Part shown: positions 16,876-27,266 of the stretch, piece after piece | Layout of the letters: every line of letters begins with the position of its first letter | Numbering within the stretch: position 1 is the first letter of the stretch | Assembly (NCBI RefSeq): GCF_025397995.1 | Contig: NZ_CP104550.1 | Coordinates: forward strand, 1,020,001 to 1,084,000 | Source: Methanothermobacter wolfeii | GTDB lineage: Archaea; Methanobacteriota; Methanobacteria; Methanobacteriales; Methanothermobacteraceae | Length of the DNA stretch: 64,000 nt | Reading direction: 5' to 3' | Made by a program: the position numbers and the translations under genes | Notes under the pieces: generated by a model | Seen by the model: only the letters and a program-made list of their open reading frames with translations | Told to the model about the DNA's origin: nothing | Database searches by the model: none

Positions 16876-17141
16876 GTTTCAATCCCATTTTGGTCTGATT
16901 TTAACCTCAGGATCGGATTCTCAAGTTCAACGCGGAGCTTGGTTTCAATCCCATTTTGGTCTGATTTTAACCATGAGAACATGGTTCAGACAGCCCTGGA
17001 AGGAGACCGTTTCAATCCCATTTTGGTCTGATTTTAACCTCAGGATCGGATTCTCAAGTTCAACGCGGAGCTTGGTTTCAATCCCATTTTGGTCTGATTT
17101 TAACCATGAGAACATGGTTCAGACAGCCCTGGAAGGAGACC
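16876..17141. repeat. Tandem duplication of two CRISPR units
   Basis: 16876-17008 and 17009-17141 are identical 133-bp blocks, each with two repeats and the same two spacers (starting CTCAGGATCGG and CATGAGAACATGG). Confidence 0.95.
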
Positions 17142-17203
17142 GTTTCAATCCCATTTTGGTCTGATTTTAACCTTGGAAAGACAGGCCAATTCTGGAGAGT
17201 CTA

Positions 17204-17797
17204 GTTTCAATCCCATTTTGGTCTGATTTTAACTGAAAACCATAGAGAGACTGGTGGATGGGGGTTTCGAGTTTCAATCCCATTTTGGTCTGATTTTAAC
17301 CCATCCAGAGGAAGATGAATGCGGATGAATACCGTTTCAATCCCATTTTGGTCTGATTTTAACCCTCGAAATGTTCTTCGAGGTAGTGGGAAGTATTGAT
17401 GTTTCAATCCCATTTTGGTCTGATTTTAACTGACATGATGAGGATGAATGTTCGTGGAGTGATGAGGTTTCAATCCCATTTTGGTCTGATTTTAACTCAT
17501 TTTCTGAGAGCACGTGTTTTCTTGGTGGGTTTGTTTCAATCCCATTTTGGTCTGATTTTAACTGACACAAAATGAATGTGGTAGAGAAAATAATGGATGC
17601 GTTTCAATCCCATTTTGGTCTGATTTTAACTGAAAACCATAGAGAGACTGGTGGATGGGGGTTTCGAGTTTCAATCCCATTTTGGTCTGATTTTAACCCA
17701 TCCAGAGGAAGATGAATGCGGATGAATACCGTTTCAATCCCATTTTGGTCTGATTTTAACCCTCGAAATGTTCTTCGAGGTAGTGGGAAGTATTGAT
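17204..17797. repeat. Dispersed duplication of three CRISPR units
   Basis: 17204-17400 recurs as 17601-17797 (197 bp, three repeats with three identical spacers), separated by three other units. The third spacer carries a CCTCGAA/TTCGAGG hairpin. Confidence 0.95.
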
Positions 17798-20140
17798 GTT
17801 TCAATCCCATTTTGGTCTGATTTTAACGGATGAAATGGTCTTCAGGTTCTGGGCCCCAGGCGAGTTTCAATCCCATTTTGGTCTGATTTTAACGAATCAG
17901 TGACGGGGTATACAACGTAGTCTAGTTTCTTGGTTTCAATCCCATTTTGGTCTGATTTTAACGAGATATGTACAGGTGATCTTGATGGATAATGGGGGAC
18001 GTGTTTCAATCCCATTTTGGTCTGATTTTAACCTCTTCTCCTACGGCGGCTACTTCAATGACCTTCGCGTTTCAATCCCATTTTGGTCTGATTTTAACAC
18101 CACCCACACCCACACAGAAGTACAGGTGCAGGTGTTTCAATCCCATTTTGGTCTGATTTTAACCAGATGGAGGTGAGATAATGAGAAACGAGAAATTGTT
18201 TCAATCCCATTTTGGTCTGATTTTAACCTGACGTCATTATCTTCCTTCAGACCCACATGACCTAAGTTTCAATCCCATTTTGGTCTGATTTTAACATGAA
18301 GCCCTCAGGGGTATGCGGACGGATCTCGTTTCAATCCCATTTTGGTCTGATTTTAACACGGACTTCTGATACGGACCACGATACGGATCACGATAGTTTC
18401 AATCCCATTTTGGTCTGATTTTAACCTCAAGTTACGCGATGATGACAGTGAAATCCTTGAAGTTTCAATCCCATTTTGGTCTGATTTTAACCTTGATACA
18501 GACAGATATGGACAGATATTGACTTCAGATAGTTTCAATCCCATTTTGGTCTGATTTTAACGACGCCGAGGCAAAGGGAGACAGGAGCATCTGGCTTGTT
18601 TCAATCCCATTTTGGTCTGATTTTAACCTTCACAGGATGGTGGAGGAGACCGCCACATTCTAGTTTCAATCCCATTTTGGTCTGATTTTAACGGTTCCCC
18701 GCCATGGAGGAACCCGTAGAAGTTGAGCTGTTTCAATCCCATTTTGGTCTGATTTTAACCCTCCACGACCTCCAGAAAACCAAGGAGGTGGAAATTTCAA
18801 TCCCATTTTGGTCTGATTTTAACGGAAACGAATAGAAACAACGTCTTTTCCGGAAGTAGGGGTATTTCAATCCCATTTTGGTCTGATTTTAACCCTCCAA
18901 TGAGGCCTTTGAAACCTCATAAGCGGATTATTTCAATCCCATTTTGGTCTGATTTTAACTCATTTAAACTGATAAAAAAAATATGGTTATTGGCATTTCA
19001 ATCCCATTTTGGTCTGATTTTAACGTAAACACTACATGATAGCATATAATTATGCACCCTTATTTCAATCCCATTTTGGTCTGATTTTAACCAGAACCTG
19101 TAGTGGAGTTCACCTGCATGAACCCAGATTTCAATCCCATTTTGGTCTGATTTTAACTCTCGAATTCGATTCCTGCCTCTGATTCTATCCTTCTGATTTC
19201 AATCCCATTTTGGTCTGATTTTAACTCTACGCACCTGATGGTTTCCAGAAGGTGGTGACAACATTTCAATCCCATTTTGGTCTGATTTTAACCCACCATA
19301 GCCAGCATCATCCTCAGAATAACCCACCATTTCAATCCCATTTTGGTCTGATTTTAACCAGAAACAGTCCTAGAAGAGACACTTGAAATTCTAATTTCAA
19401 TCCCATTTTGGTCTGATTTTAACCAGCGAGCCAATCAAGAGCCTCACCGCCCTTCCTAGATTTCAATCCCATTTTGGTCTGATTTTAACAGGGTTATTTA
19501 CATACAGTAGATGATATCCTCTCAGATTTCAATCCCATTTTGGTCTGATTTTAACGAAGTGATATGAATGAAGAGAACAGAAATAATAGAGATTTCAATC
19601 CCATTTTGGTCTGATTTTAACGCGGTGGAGTGTATGATCCACGCCTCTCCTGAATCAGATTTCAATCCCATTTTGGTCTGATTTTAACTAGGTGAAAGAA
19701 TGAGAGAGAAAACGGTTGAAGAACATTTCAATCCCATTTTGGTCTGATTTTAACCGAACACCCCAGGGAGTCAGTGGAGGCCTTCATTGAATTTCAATCC
19801 CATTTTGGTCTGATTTTAACCAGTACCTTTTCCTGTTCAGCAGGCTGCGTAAGACCTATTTCAATCCCATTTTGGTCTGATTTTAACAGAACCCCAATGC
19901 CCAGTACCTTGTGTTCCGTTTTATTTCAATCCCATTTTGGTCTGATTTTAACTCTGCGCAAGGAATACTAGAGGTGCATATAGTGCATGATTTCAATCCC
20001 ATTTTGGTCTGATTTTAACAGGTCTTTGAGGACCTCTACGGGGATCCATATGAGAATTTCAATCCCATTTTGGTCTGATTTTAACAGGGCGGATTTTTTC
20101 TCTGTTTGACCCTTAACGCTATGAAATTTCTCCTTTCAGA

Positions 20141-20149
20141 TATATAAAT
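20141..20149 (-). promoter_or_regulatory. Pre-crRNA TATA box
   Basis: On the minus strand AATTTATATA lies about 55 bp before the first leader-side repeat, so a start site 25 bp further would fall just outside the array. A purine-rich BRE-like context precedes it. Confidence 0.5.
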
Positions 20150-20474
20150 TTGTCGACCCCCAATAATGCACTCCATTTATAAAGGAAGACGACTCAACAA
20201 AACATCTCCAAATAAAAAAATAAGACACAAAAATAATCTAAAACAATTTTAAAACAATTATGACAAGATAAATAATCTCTGGTGCCTGTTCAAACTTTTA
20301 CAGTTAAAAAGGAGTTAAAATAACTTATTGTTATTAAAATTTTCCTGTGAATTTTCATGGGATAGACGACTGAACCAGAGACCTTAAAATAACCAATAAA
20401 CAGTCAATAACACCTTAAAATAAAAATAAAAGAATTAAAACGTGCAAGGGGATATTTAAATCAATTATGCATTT

Positions 20475-20564
20475 TTAATAGCTCAGATTATCATCAAAGT
20501 CATCCAGTAACCCCTGAAGGTCAATCAGATAATCTGAATCCGCATCATCCAGAGCCCTGAGCAT
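20475..20564 (-). pseudogene. Small acidic ORF, probable remnant
   Basis: 29 residues starting MLRALDDADSDYLIDLQG, very acidic. It has no ribosome binding site, and a protein-like ITPREAYE segment precedes it in another frame, suggesting the tail of a broken gene. Confidence 0.25.
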
Positions 20565-20694
20565 TCATAGGCTTCCCTGGGGGTTATCAGGACTTACATG
20601 ACCATCAGTTAATGGTGAACTCCCTTAAACTCAGGACAGATAAAAGGAGGGAAGCGCATCATAAAAGATATAACCCCTCAGCTGAAACCTTCAT

Positions 20695-21861
20695 ATGATG
20701 ATAAAATCAAAGTACGCATTCCTCCAGAGGCTAACAAGGGACCTTAAGATGAAATCAACCAGTGTGGGTGAGGAACTGGAGGGTGCAACACCTCCATCGG
20801 TGTTCATAGGAAGCTGGAACTACCCGAAGGTATACGCCGGACCCATGATAGCCCCTCTCCAGGGGGAAGTGGAGATATTCGACTCCCCTGAACGATGGAT
20901 ACCTGAAGAGAAGACCCAGGAGGAGATCATAGACTACCGACTCAACCTTGTAAGGGGAAAACAGCTTGTGGGGGTAAGGGACCTTGACACTAAACTCGTC
21001 GAGAAGCTCCAGGAGATATCCCTCTCATCAGGGGCTATTGAAAGCGAAGCAAGATTCAGGAAAAAACCCAGGGGACTATTCTTCAGTGAGGAACAGACCC
21101 CCCACGGTCCAAGCGCAGTCATAGAAAACTTCGAGATAGATAACGTCCGCTGGGACCGTGAGCTTGAAAGGGCCTACTATGACACCGACCTGAAGGCCTC
21201 GGAAGCCATAATAGAACTCCACAGCAGGGAGGTACCATTTTCAGCCGTCCAGAAGGCCCTCTCGGTGGGTGCCCTCGGTGATGGCAGGAGAAGGAGGCTG
21301 GTCCCCACAAGGTGGTCCATAACCGCCTGTGACAGCACACTGGCAGACCACTTCATGAAAAGGGTGGTCGAATATGAAGTCCTGGATGCATATCACCTCT
21401 ACGAGTTTGAAAGCCTCCAGAACCATTACCTGGTACTCCTGACACCATCAGAATGGCAGTACGAGTGGATGGAGGCCTTCATGAAGTCTGATAAACATGC
21501 AATGATCTTCTCGGACCATGAAACAGGACCCGGTAAGAGGGAGTACTCAAGGGTGGGTGGCTGCTACTACAGTGCAAAGATGGCTGTCCTTGAGGCCCTT
21601 GACAGGATCGGGAGACAGGCAGGCGCATTCATACTCAGGGAGGCATACCCTGGATACGTGCCGCTGGGTGTCTTCAACGTCAGGGAGAACGTCAAGAATG
21701 CCATGAAGGAGGAGCCGCTCATATTCAATGACCTTAAAGACGCCCTTAAGGTCATGGACAGTAAACTGCGACTTGGACTTGAAAGCTTCATGAAGAGGAG
21801 CAGCCTCCTTAAGGACCTGGGGGCTTCAAGGCAGACCACGCTGGACTCATTCTTCAGCTGA
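20695..21861 (+). CDS. Nre-family archaeal DNA repair protein
   Basis: 388 residues covering the two conserved Nre domains: N-terminal with [19 protein letters not shown] and [15 protein letters not shown]-terminal with [17 protein letters not shown] and the [15 protein letters not shown] block. The C-terminus ends QTTLDSFFS, a canonical PCNA-interacting PIP box. NreA/B proteins protect against DNA interstrand and alkylation damage and act with PCNA. The start may be 20695 or 20698. Transcribed away from the CRISPR leader. Confidence 0.9.
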   Translation: MMIKSKYAFLQRLTRDLKMKSTSVGEELEGATPPSVFIGSWNYPKVYAGPMIAPLQGEVEIFDSPERWIPEEKTQEEIIDYRLNLVRGKQLVGVRDLDTKLVEKLQEISLSSGAIESEARFRKKPRGLFFSEEQTPHGPSAVIENFEIDNVRWDRELERAYYDTDLKASEAIIELHSREVPFSAVQKALSVGALGDGRRRRLVPTRWSITACDSTLADHFMKRVVEYEVLDAYHLYEFESLQNHYLVLLTPSEWQYEWMEAFMKSDKHAMIFSDHETGPGKREYSRVGGCYYSAKMAVLEALDRIGRQAGAFILREAYPGYVPLGVFNVRENVKNAMKEEPLIFNDLKDALKVMDSKLRLGLESFMKRSSLLKDLGASRQTTLDSFFS

Positions 21862-21928
21862 CCCCGACGGGACCCCCATGATTCAAAGGAAAATTAGACC
21901 TCACTTCATGTATTAAGGATCCAGAAAT

Positions 21929-22906
21929 TTGATAAAGAATGTGATGAACATGAAACTTAGATTCAGAAGACCATCCCCTGAAACAAGGAGGGCTGTCTGC
22001 AGGGCAGCGCTCTACGATGATATACCCAACCCTGAAGAGAGGATAAAGGAGATCACCGGACATGAGGCTGCCCTCCTGGTGAACAGTGGCAGCGCAACCA
22101 TACTCCTTGTTGCATCACGCCTCGAGGGTTCCATACTTATACCGGACCAGGGTGGGTGGCGTGGCTTCAGGAGGATTCCGCCGATACCTGGAAGGAAAAC
22201 CATCCCCCTTAAGACAGAAAGGGGTCTGATCAGCCCCGAGACCCTTGAATCGGCCCTTGAAGAGACAGGGGCCTCGGCACTCCTTGTAACAAGCTTCGCA
22301 GGTTACACCGCTGAACAGCCCATCAAGGAACTGGGGGAGGTGTGCAGGTCCCATGGCGCCATCCTCGTGGAGGATGCCTCAGGCAGCGTCTCGGACCCTG
22401 AGGGGAGGCTGTGCAACGGGAGGTACAGTGACATCATCCTTGCATCAACGGGTTCCCCGAAGACCGTCAATGCTGGTGGCGGCGGATTCGTATCAACATC
22501 CATCCCCGGCTTCCTTGAGAGGGACGCCCTTGTCTCATGCCTCAGGGCAGACCCCTATGTGAGGGCTGCCGTCGCCCTTGAACTTGAAAGTGCCGGGGTC
22601 AACCTCAGGGAGACCCTGAGGGCGTGCAGTTACCTTAAGAAGAACCTTGAAGGGGCCCTGCACCCTGAAAGGAGGGGTGTGAATGTTATCATCCCCTCGG
22701 AGGATCCGAGGAGGGATGCCAGGGTGCTAAGGGGCCTTGTGAATGCTGATGGCAGAAGCATATTCACTGCCTGCCCCCTCTATGACAGGGTTCTTGAGGA
22801 TGCGGTTGCGGTTGAGGTTAAAAACCTTGATGTCAGGTGCCTTACAGATGAAAACCTTGAAGGGCTTGTTGAGATAATCAGGGGCGTCATCCCGGAACCA
22901 TCATAA
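21929..22906 (+). CDS. PLP-dependent aminotransferase-fold protein
   Basis: 325 residues of fold type I. Visible are NSGSAT (52-57, phosphate cradle), VEDASGS with D149 contacting the pyridine nitrogen, and STGSPKTVNAGGGGF with K178 as the likely Schiff-base lysine. The order resembles DegT/DnrJ and SelA-like methanogen proteins, but I cannot assign a substrate. TTG at 21929 is the longest start; ATG at 21947 or 21953 is equally possible because no clear ribosome site decides. Confidence 0.75.
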   Translation: MIKNVMNMKLRFRRPSPETRRAVCRAALYDDIPNPEERIKEITGHEAALLVNSGSATILLVASRLEGSILIPDQGGWRGFRRIPPIPGRKTIPLKTERGLISPETLESALEETGASALLVTSFAGYTAEQPIKELGEVCRSHGAILVEDASGSVSDPEGRLCNGRYSDIILASTGSPKTVNAGGGGFVSTSIPGFLERDALVSCLRADPYVRAAVALELESAGVNLRETLRACSYLKKNLEGALHPERRGVNVIIPSEDPRRDARVLRGLVNADGRSIFTACPLYDRVLEDAVAVEVKNLDVRCLTDENLEGLVEIIRGVIPEPS

Positions 22907-22950
22907 CATCCCATACAGCTACTCAGCATGACCCAGATGAATAAATAATC

Positions 22951-23050
22951 AGCATGAAAATCCATATTGAAAATCATGAAAAGTAATCTTAGACTATCTC
23001 ATGGATACTGAACCCGTAGCATGAGAATCCACATAAGACCATGGAAAGAG
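22951..23050. repeat. Degenerate direct repeat, 68-bp period (site G)
   Basis: AGCATGAAAATCCATAT (22951-22967) recurs as AGCATGAGAATCCACAT (23019-23035), and similarity continues for another 15 bp (ATCATGAAAAG / ACCATGGAAAG). About 35 bp between them is unrelated. Confidence 0.45.
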
Positions 23051-23053
23051 GAC

Positions 23054-23530
23054 CTATGAATCAATAATCAGCATGGTTGTCCTCTCGATGAGGGCGTCCT
23101 CAACTCCAAGAAGATCCGCCTCAGTGCCAAGGCCGTAGAGCCTCCTGAGGTACTCTTCATCGGGTTCAAGGACACCGTCATCCCTCTGGAATCTTGAATC
23201 AAGGAACTCCAATCCCTCATCGCAGTCAATGAGGACCGCGCAGATCTCCATTTCACCTTCACGTATACCGAGGAGTTCAAGGGCCCTGCTTATCTGCCTC
23301 ATCCCGGCTATCCTGAGGCAGACCTCAATACCGGTGTCAGAGGATATGTTGTTACCCCTCTCAAAGGCCCTTACTGCATGGAGGGCTCCATGTAGGGCGT
23401 GGTCCCTCCCTGCCACTGCCCTGGCATCAAGGAGCTGGATGGTGCCCCTGAACTTCCTCAGTTCAGATAGTATGCCTTCAACACTCCCTATTCTCCCCCT
23501 GTAACCTGCAACTTCTATCTTCACCCTCAA
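23054..23530 (-). CDS. KEOPS complex subunit Cgi121
   Basis: 158 residues matching the Cgi121/TPRKB family: LDARAVAGRDHALHGALHAV, the ISSDTGIEVCLRIAG core, and QISRALELLGI. Binds the Bud32 kinase within KEOPS and carries tRNA for t6A37 synthesis by Kae1. Starts at TTG 23530 or GTG 23524; a GGTGAT precedes both. It follows the citramalate synthase gene by 15 bp on the same strand, suggesting co-transcription. Confidence 0.85.
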   Translation of the reverse strand: MRVKIEVAGYRGRIGSVEGILSELRKFRGTIQLLDARAVAGRDHALHGALHAVRAFERGNNISSDTGIEVCLRIAGMRQISRALELLGIREGEMEICAVLIDCDEGLEFLDSRFQRDDGVLEPDEEYLRRLYGLGTEADLLGVEDALIERTTMLIIDS

Positions 23531-23545
23531 TCACCATGAATGGTC

Positions 23546-25027
23546 TCAGTCCTCATAGGCAAGGAGACGGTTAACCCCGCTGAGGAATGCCTCCACACTT
23601 GCCATGATGATGTCTGGCTGTGTGCTCCTGGCACTTATTATCCTGTCCCCGCGTCTAAGTTTTATGATAACATCGATGAGGGCGTCGGTACCCCCTGTTA
23701 TGGCATCCACGTGGTACTCTTCAAGGGTTATATCTGCAAAGTCAGCGAGGCTCTTCTTTATGGCCACTATGGCGGCGTCCACAGGTCCAACACCTGTGCC
23801 TGCCTCAAGGACCTCATTACCATCAACCTTCAGTTTAACGGATGCAGTCGGCGTAACCCTGTTACCCGAGACTATGGTGACCTCCTCAAGGTCAACCACC
23901 TTGTCCTCCATCAGGCCGAGCACGTCCTCGGTTATTGCCTGGAGGTCCACGTCGGTGACGCATTTACCCATATCCCCCAGGGCCTTCACCCTCCTGAATA
24001 TCTCCATGAGCTTTTCATCGCTCACCTTGAGGCCGAGCTCATGGAGGCGTTTCCTCAGGGCATGTTTGCCTATGTGTTTGCCCATGACGAACCTTCTCCT
24101 GTGCCCTACCAGTTCGGGTGTTATGGGCTCATAGGTTTCGGCCTTTTTAAGCACTCCATCGGCGTGTATCCCTGATTCATGTGCGAAGGCGTTCTCCCCG
24201 ACTATTGCCTTGTTTGGCTGGAGGTAGACCCCTGTCATCCTTGCAACCATCCTTGATGTTTCATAGAGCATCTCTATGTTGATGTTTGTTTTCACATTAT
24301 AGAGTGAGTAGAGGGCCACCACCACCTCCTCGAGGGCTGCGTTCCCTGCCCTTTCACCTATACCGTTTATGGTTACATGGACCTCTGAGGCGCCGGCCCT
24401 CAGCCCTGCAAGGGAGTTTGCAACCGCCAGTCCGAAGTCGTTGTGGCAGTGGATGCTGAGGGGTGCTCCGAGTCCTGAGAGTTCACCGTAGAATTCATAG
24501 GAGCGTTCGGGTGTCAGCATGCCGACGGTGTCGCAGGCACATATCCTATCTGCCCCTGCCTGGATCCCCTCGGTGAATATCCTCCTGAGGAATTCCATCC
24601 TGCTCCTTGTTGAGTCCTCTGCAGAGAGCTCCACAGTGAGGCCATGTTCTGCAGCGTACTCCGTGCACTGCACTGCCTGTTCAAGGACCTCCTCCTCGGT
24701 CTTCCTGAGCTTGTGCTGGAGGTGCAGGTCAGAGGTTGGTACCACCAGGTGCACGCTGTCAACGTCGCATGAGATGGCCGCGTCTATGTCATCCTGGACA
24801 GCCCTTGCGAAGCTGCATATCTCTGCATTAAGGCCCTCGGAGGTGATCATCCTGATGCCCTCCCTTTCACCCTCTGATGTGATGGCTGAGCCTGCCTCGA
24901 TGATGTCCACGCCCAGTGAGTCGAGCTTAAGTGCTATTCTAAGTTTCTCCTCGGGGGTCAGGGATACCCCCGGTGTCTGCTCTCCATCCCTCAGTGTGGT
25001 GTCAAGTACTCTAACCTGCAATTGCAT
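23546..25027 (-). CDS. cimA: (R)-citramalate synthase (isopropylmalate synthase family)
   Basis: Condenses pyruvate with acetyl-CoA to citramalate for isoleucine synthesis in methanogens. 493 residues: N-terminal TIM barrel with signature [24 protein letters not shown] and the metal-binding HESGIHADG; linker; C-terminal LeuA dimer/allosteric domain (about 375-490) that gives isoleucine feedback control. Distinguishing it from LeuA or homocitrate synthase rests on similarity to the methanogen CimA group. GGGGATGCAATTGC surrounds the start. Confidence 0.85.
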   Translation of the reverse strand: MQLQVRVLDTTLRDGEQTPGVSLTPEEKLRIALKLDSLGVDIIEAGSAITSEGEREGIRMITSEGLNAEICSFARAVQDDIDAAISCDVDSVHLVVPTSDLHLQHKLRKTEEEVLEQAVQCTEYAAEHGLTVELSAEDSTRSRMEFLRRIFTEGIQAGADRICACDTVGMLTPERSYEFYGELSGLGAPLSIHCHNDFGLAVANSLAGLRAGASEVHVTINGIGERAGNAALEEVVVALYSLYNVKTNINIEMLYETSRMVARMTGVYLQPNKAIVGENAFAHESGIHADGVLKKAETYEPITPELVGHRRRFVMGKHIGKHALRKRLHELGLKVSDEKLMEIFRRVKALGDMGKCVTDVDLQAITEDVLGLMEDKVVDLEEVTIVSGNRVTPTASVKLKVDGNEVLEAGTGVGPVDAAIVAIKKSLADFADITLEEYHVDAITGGTDALIDVIIKLRRGDRIISARSTQPDIIMASVEAFLSGVNRLLAYED

Positions 25028-25134
25028 CCCCTTTCAAGTTTTCATAAATGTTTCCATGGGATCTCTTAGTTTCTAAGTCTATATAAATGTAGATATCATC
25101 CATTCACAGCTTCCCGGGCAGGGTAACTGTGTGT

Positions 25135-26145
25135 TCAGATCTTCTCAATAACCCTTATAACCCGTGTGAGGCTCCTGTGCATCCTTATACTGTATTTTTC
25201 CCTTACATGGAACCTTTCATCCATGAGGGCCTCAAGGTCTATGTAGTGGGGGGCCGCCATGCATATGGTCCCATCATCCTTTAGAAGTGGGTGTGCCGAG
25301 TCAAGGAACTCCCTGTAGAGTTTTTCGCTCTCCTCGCCTGCTGTTGAAGCGGATATGCCGTAGGGAGGGTCTGTTACTATGGCATTTACAGGTTCCTGGA
25401 GTTTCAGGTCCCTTGCATCGGACCTTATAACCTCGAAGTCTGTTATCCCGTAGTGTCTGAGGTTCTGCTCTGTCCCCTCAACCATCTTCCAGTCTATATC
25501 CGCCCCGATGACGTAGATTCCCATGAGCCCTGCCTCTATGAGGATGCCTCCGGTGCCGCAGAAGGGGTCGAGCACCCTGTCACCGGCCCTGACACCTGAG
25601 AGGTTAACCATGCACCTTGCAAGCTTGGGGCTCATGGAGCCGGGGTAGAAGAATGGCCTCAGATGGGGTTTTGCCTGGTTGAAGTGGTCCTTGGTGATCT
25701 CTGCAAGTCTCCTTGTTATCAGGAACCTTTCACCTGCAAGCACTGGCCTTATGAGTGTCCATGGATCCTCAAGGTCAACGGCTGCACCGGTATCCTCCTT
25801 AATGATGGCTCCGAGTCTTCTTTCAAGTTCCTGCGAATCGATTTCCCCGTCAAGTTTCCTTATTCTCACCGCGAAGCTGCCCTCGATGATGTCCTTCCAT
25901 TCAATTGATCTGAAGGCGTCCTCAATATCATCGACCCCTGAGGATGTGAGGAGCTGGCATACCTCATGTGCATATGCAAGTCTCTCCTTAAGGATCCTGT
26001 GGGCCGGGGAGGGTGCATCTATAATTGCGTGGCCCTTCCCTGCCTCCTTTATGCTGAAGCTGATCTTTTCTGCCTCAAGGACTGCCCTGAGTTCTGCCAG
26101 GGGGAGGCTGGGGTGTTCCTGTGAGAGTATCACTAGTATTTCCAT
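25135..26145 (-). CDS. trmG10: tRNA (guanine10-N2)-dimethyltransferase
   Basis: 336 residues: N-terminal THUMP domain (about 50-150) for tRNA binding and a Rossmann methyltransferase with RVLDPFCGTGGIL (motif I, about 193) and the catalytic VTDPPYGIS (motif IV). This is the archaeal Trm-G10 layout making m2G/m2,2G10 in tRNA. The start overlaps the upstream flavoprotein gene by 13 bp, so both lie in one operon with the gene at 27263. Confidence 0.9.
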   Translation of the reverse strand: MEILVILSQEHPSLPLAELRAVLEAEKISFSIKEAGKGHAIIDAPSPAHRILKERLAYAHEVCQLLTSSGVDDIEDAFRSIEWKDIIEGSFAVRIRKLDGEIDSQELERRLGAIIKEDTGAAVDLEDPWTLIRPVLAGERFLITRRLAEITKDHFNQAKPHLRPFFYPGSMSPKLARCMVNLSGVRAGDRVLDPFCGTGGILIEAGLMGIYVIGADIDWKMVEGTEQNLRHYGITDFEVIRSDARDLKLQEPVNAIVTDPPYGISASTAGEESEKLYREFLDSAHPLLKDDGTICMAAPHYIDLEALMDERFHVREKYSIRMHRSLTRVIRVIEKI

Positions 26146-27266
26146 ATGCCGGCCACCCTTTTAAGAAGGAATGATGGAATGATCCTGAAGAGGAGCCCCC
26201 TCCTTATGAACTCCTTTATGAGGGGTGTCTGTATGTCCATGTCACCGTACCTTGATATTATATCCTCTGCACCGTACTCCTTCATCTTCCTGAATATGTG
26301 GTCCAGGTCATCATCTGAGAGCATGGCGAAGGTCTTCTGGACCCTTAACTGGTTCTTTATCTCCTCACTGTAGATTCTCCTGCACCCCTCCCTGTAGGTT
26401 TCAAGTAGCTTTATGTCATCCTCAAGGGCCATCTGGATGGCGTCTGCAGCGGCAAGGGCCGCCCTTGAACTGAGGACTATGCCGCCGCCGGTTGTGGGTT
26501 TAACCTGTCCTGCGGCGTCACCTATGACTAGGAGCCTGTCCCTTAGGGTTTCCATTTTATTATCATGGAGGGGTATGAAGCCATGGTACCGTTCAAGGAC
26601 CTGGAAGTCCGAACTGATACCTGAGAGGAAATCCCTGAGGATGTCTCCTGCATCCCTGAGGGGTCCGAAAAGCCCCACCCTTGCGGTTCTCTCATCCAGG
26701 GGTATCCTCCAGATGAAACCCGGTGAGAGTCTGGAGTCCACCTTCAGGTTAACGAAGTCAGTGTCCATTTCATGGTCATTGAACCTTACAAGGCACTGCA
26801 GTGCATGGTACTTCCCTCTGGCTACCCTGGACCCCCTGGCATCCACTATTACGCCTGCACTGAACTCCTGGCCTTTCACGTATACCGTTCCTGTTTTCTC
26901 CTTGAAGCCCCTGACAGATGTTTTGAGTTTGATCTCTGCCCCTGCTTCACGGGCCAGGTCTGCAAGGTACTGGTCGTATGCTGTCCTGTCAATGACGTGT
27001 GCCTCCGGCCTGTCCTTTGAAACCTTAAGGGTTACCCCGGAGGGTGAATGGAGGAACGCACCCCTTACACTGTTTATTATGACTTCATCGGGGAGCATGT
27101 TAACCTCCCTTATCCTGTGTGAGACCAGGCCCGCGCACTGGAGGGGCACCCCTATTATTTTCTTCTTTTCAAGGATGCATACCCTGAATCCCCTCTCTAC
27201 CAGGTGCCTTGCAAGGGTTGATCCGGCCGGTCCTGCCCCCATTATGATAACATCATAGTCCCTCAT
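26133..27266 (-). CDS. Geranylgeranyl reductase-family flavoprotein
   Basis: 377 residues with N-terminal FAD dinucleotide motif MGAGPAGSTLARHL, CAGLVSHR, and the second FAD motif VIGDAAGQVKPTTGGGI (about 257). Members reduce the double bonds of archaeal digeranylgeranylglycerol lipids. Substrate is unproven because methanogens carry several paralogues. The ATG overlaps the stop of the PH-domain gene (ATGA), implying coupling. Confidence 0.8.
   Translation of the reverse strand: MRDYDVIIMGAGPAGSTLARHLVERGFRVCILEKKKIIGVPLQCAGLVSHRIREVNMLPDEVIINSVRGAFLHSPSGVTLKVSKDRPEAHVIDRTAYDQYLADLAREAGAEIKLKTSVRGFKEKTGTVYVKGQEFSAGVIVDARGSRVARGKYHALQCLVRFNDHEMDTDFVNLKVDSRLSPGFIWRIPLDERTARVGLFGPLRDAGDILRDFLSGISSDFQVLERYHGFIPLHDNKMETLRDRLLVIGDAAGQVKPTTGGGIVLSSRAALAAADAIQMALEDDIKLLETYREGCRRIYSEEIKNQLRVQKTFAMLSDDDLDHIFRKMKEYGAEDIISRYGDMDIQTPLIKEFIRRGLLFRIIPSFLLKRVAGIWKY

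Larger units (their letters stand above)
16477..20085 (-). CRISPR. CRISPR array, 55 repeats and 54 spacers
   Basis: 55 copies of a 30-bp repeat (+ strand: [G/A]TTTCAATCCCATTTT, then GGTCTGATTTTAAC) with spacers of 32-40 bp, mean unit 66 bp. The complementary strand ends ATTGAAA[C/T], the usual crRNA 5' handle, so transcription runs right to left and the AT-rich leader is at 20086-20694. The first repeat base on + is A in repeat 1 (trailer end), G in repeats 2-35 and A in 36-55; otherwise the repeats are identical. Five spacers are internal duplicates, leaving 49 different ones. No cas genes are in the window, so processing and interference must act in trans. Confidence 0.98.
20086..20694 (-). 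other. CRISPR leader
   Basis: About 600 bp, strongly A/T-rich with low-complexity tracts, adjoining the leader-proximal repeat. It holds the pre-crRNA promoter (20141-20149) and, at its far end, a small coding remnant (20475-20564). Confidence 0.75.

Noticed and set aside
16516-17164. Open frames of 60-170 codons within the CRISPR array
   Set aside because: They read through repeats that happen to lack stops in one frame (recurring VSIPFWSDFN); repeat periodicity explains them fully. The same holds for minus-strand frames at 17207-17810 and 18353-18544 and the plus-strand frame at 19774-19971.
20086-20694. Search for cas genes next to the array
   Set aside because: Neither side encodes Cas proteins: the left neighbour is an integrase, the right an Nre repair protein. 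The array must rely on cas genes elsewhere.
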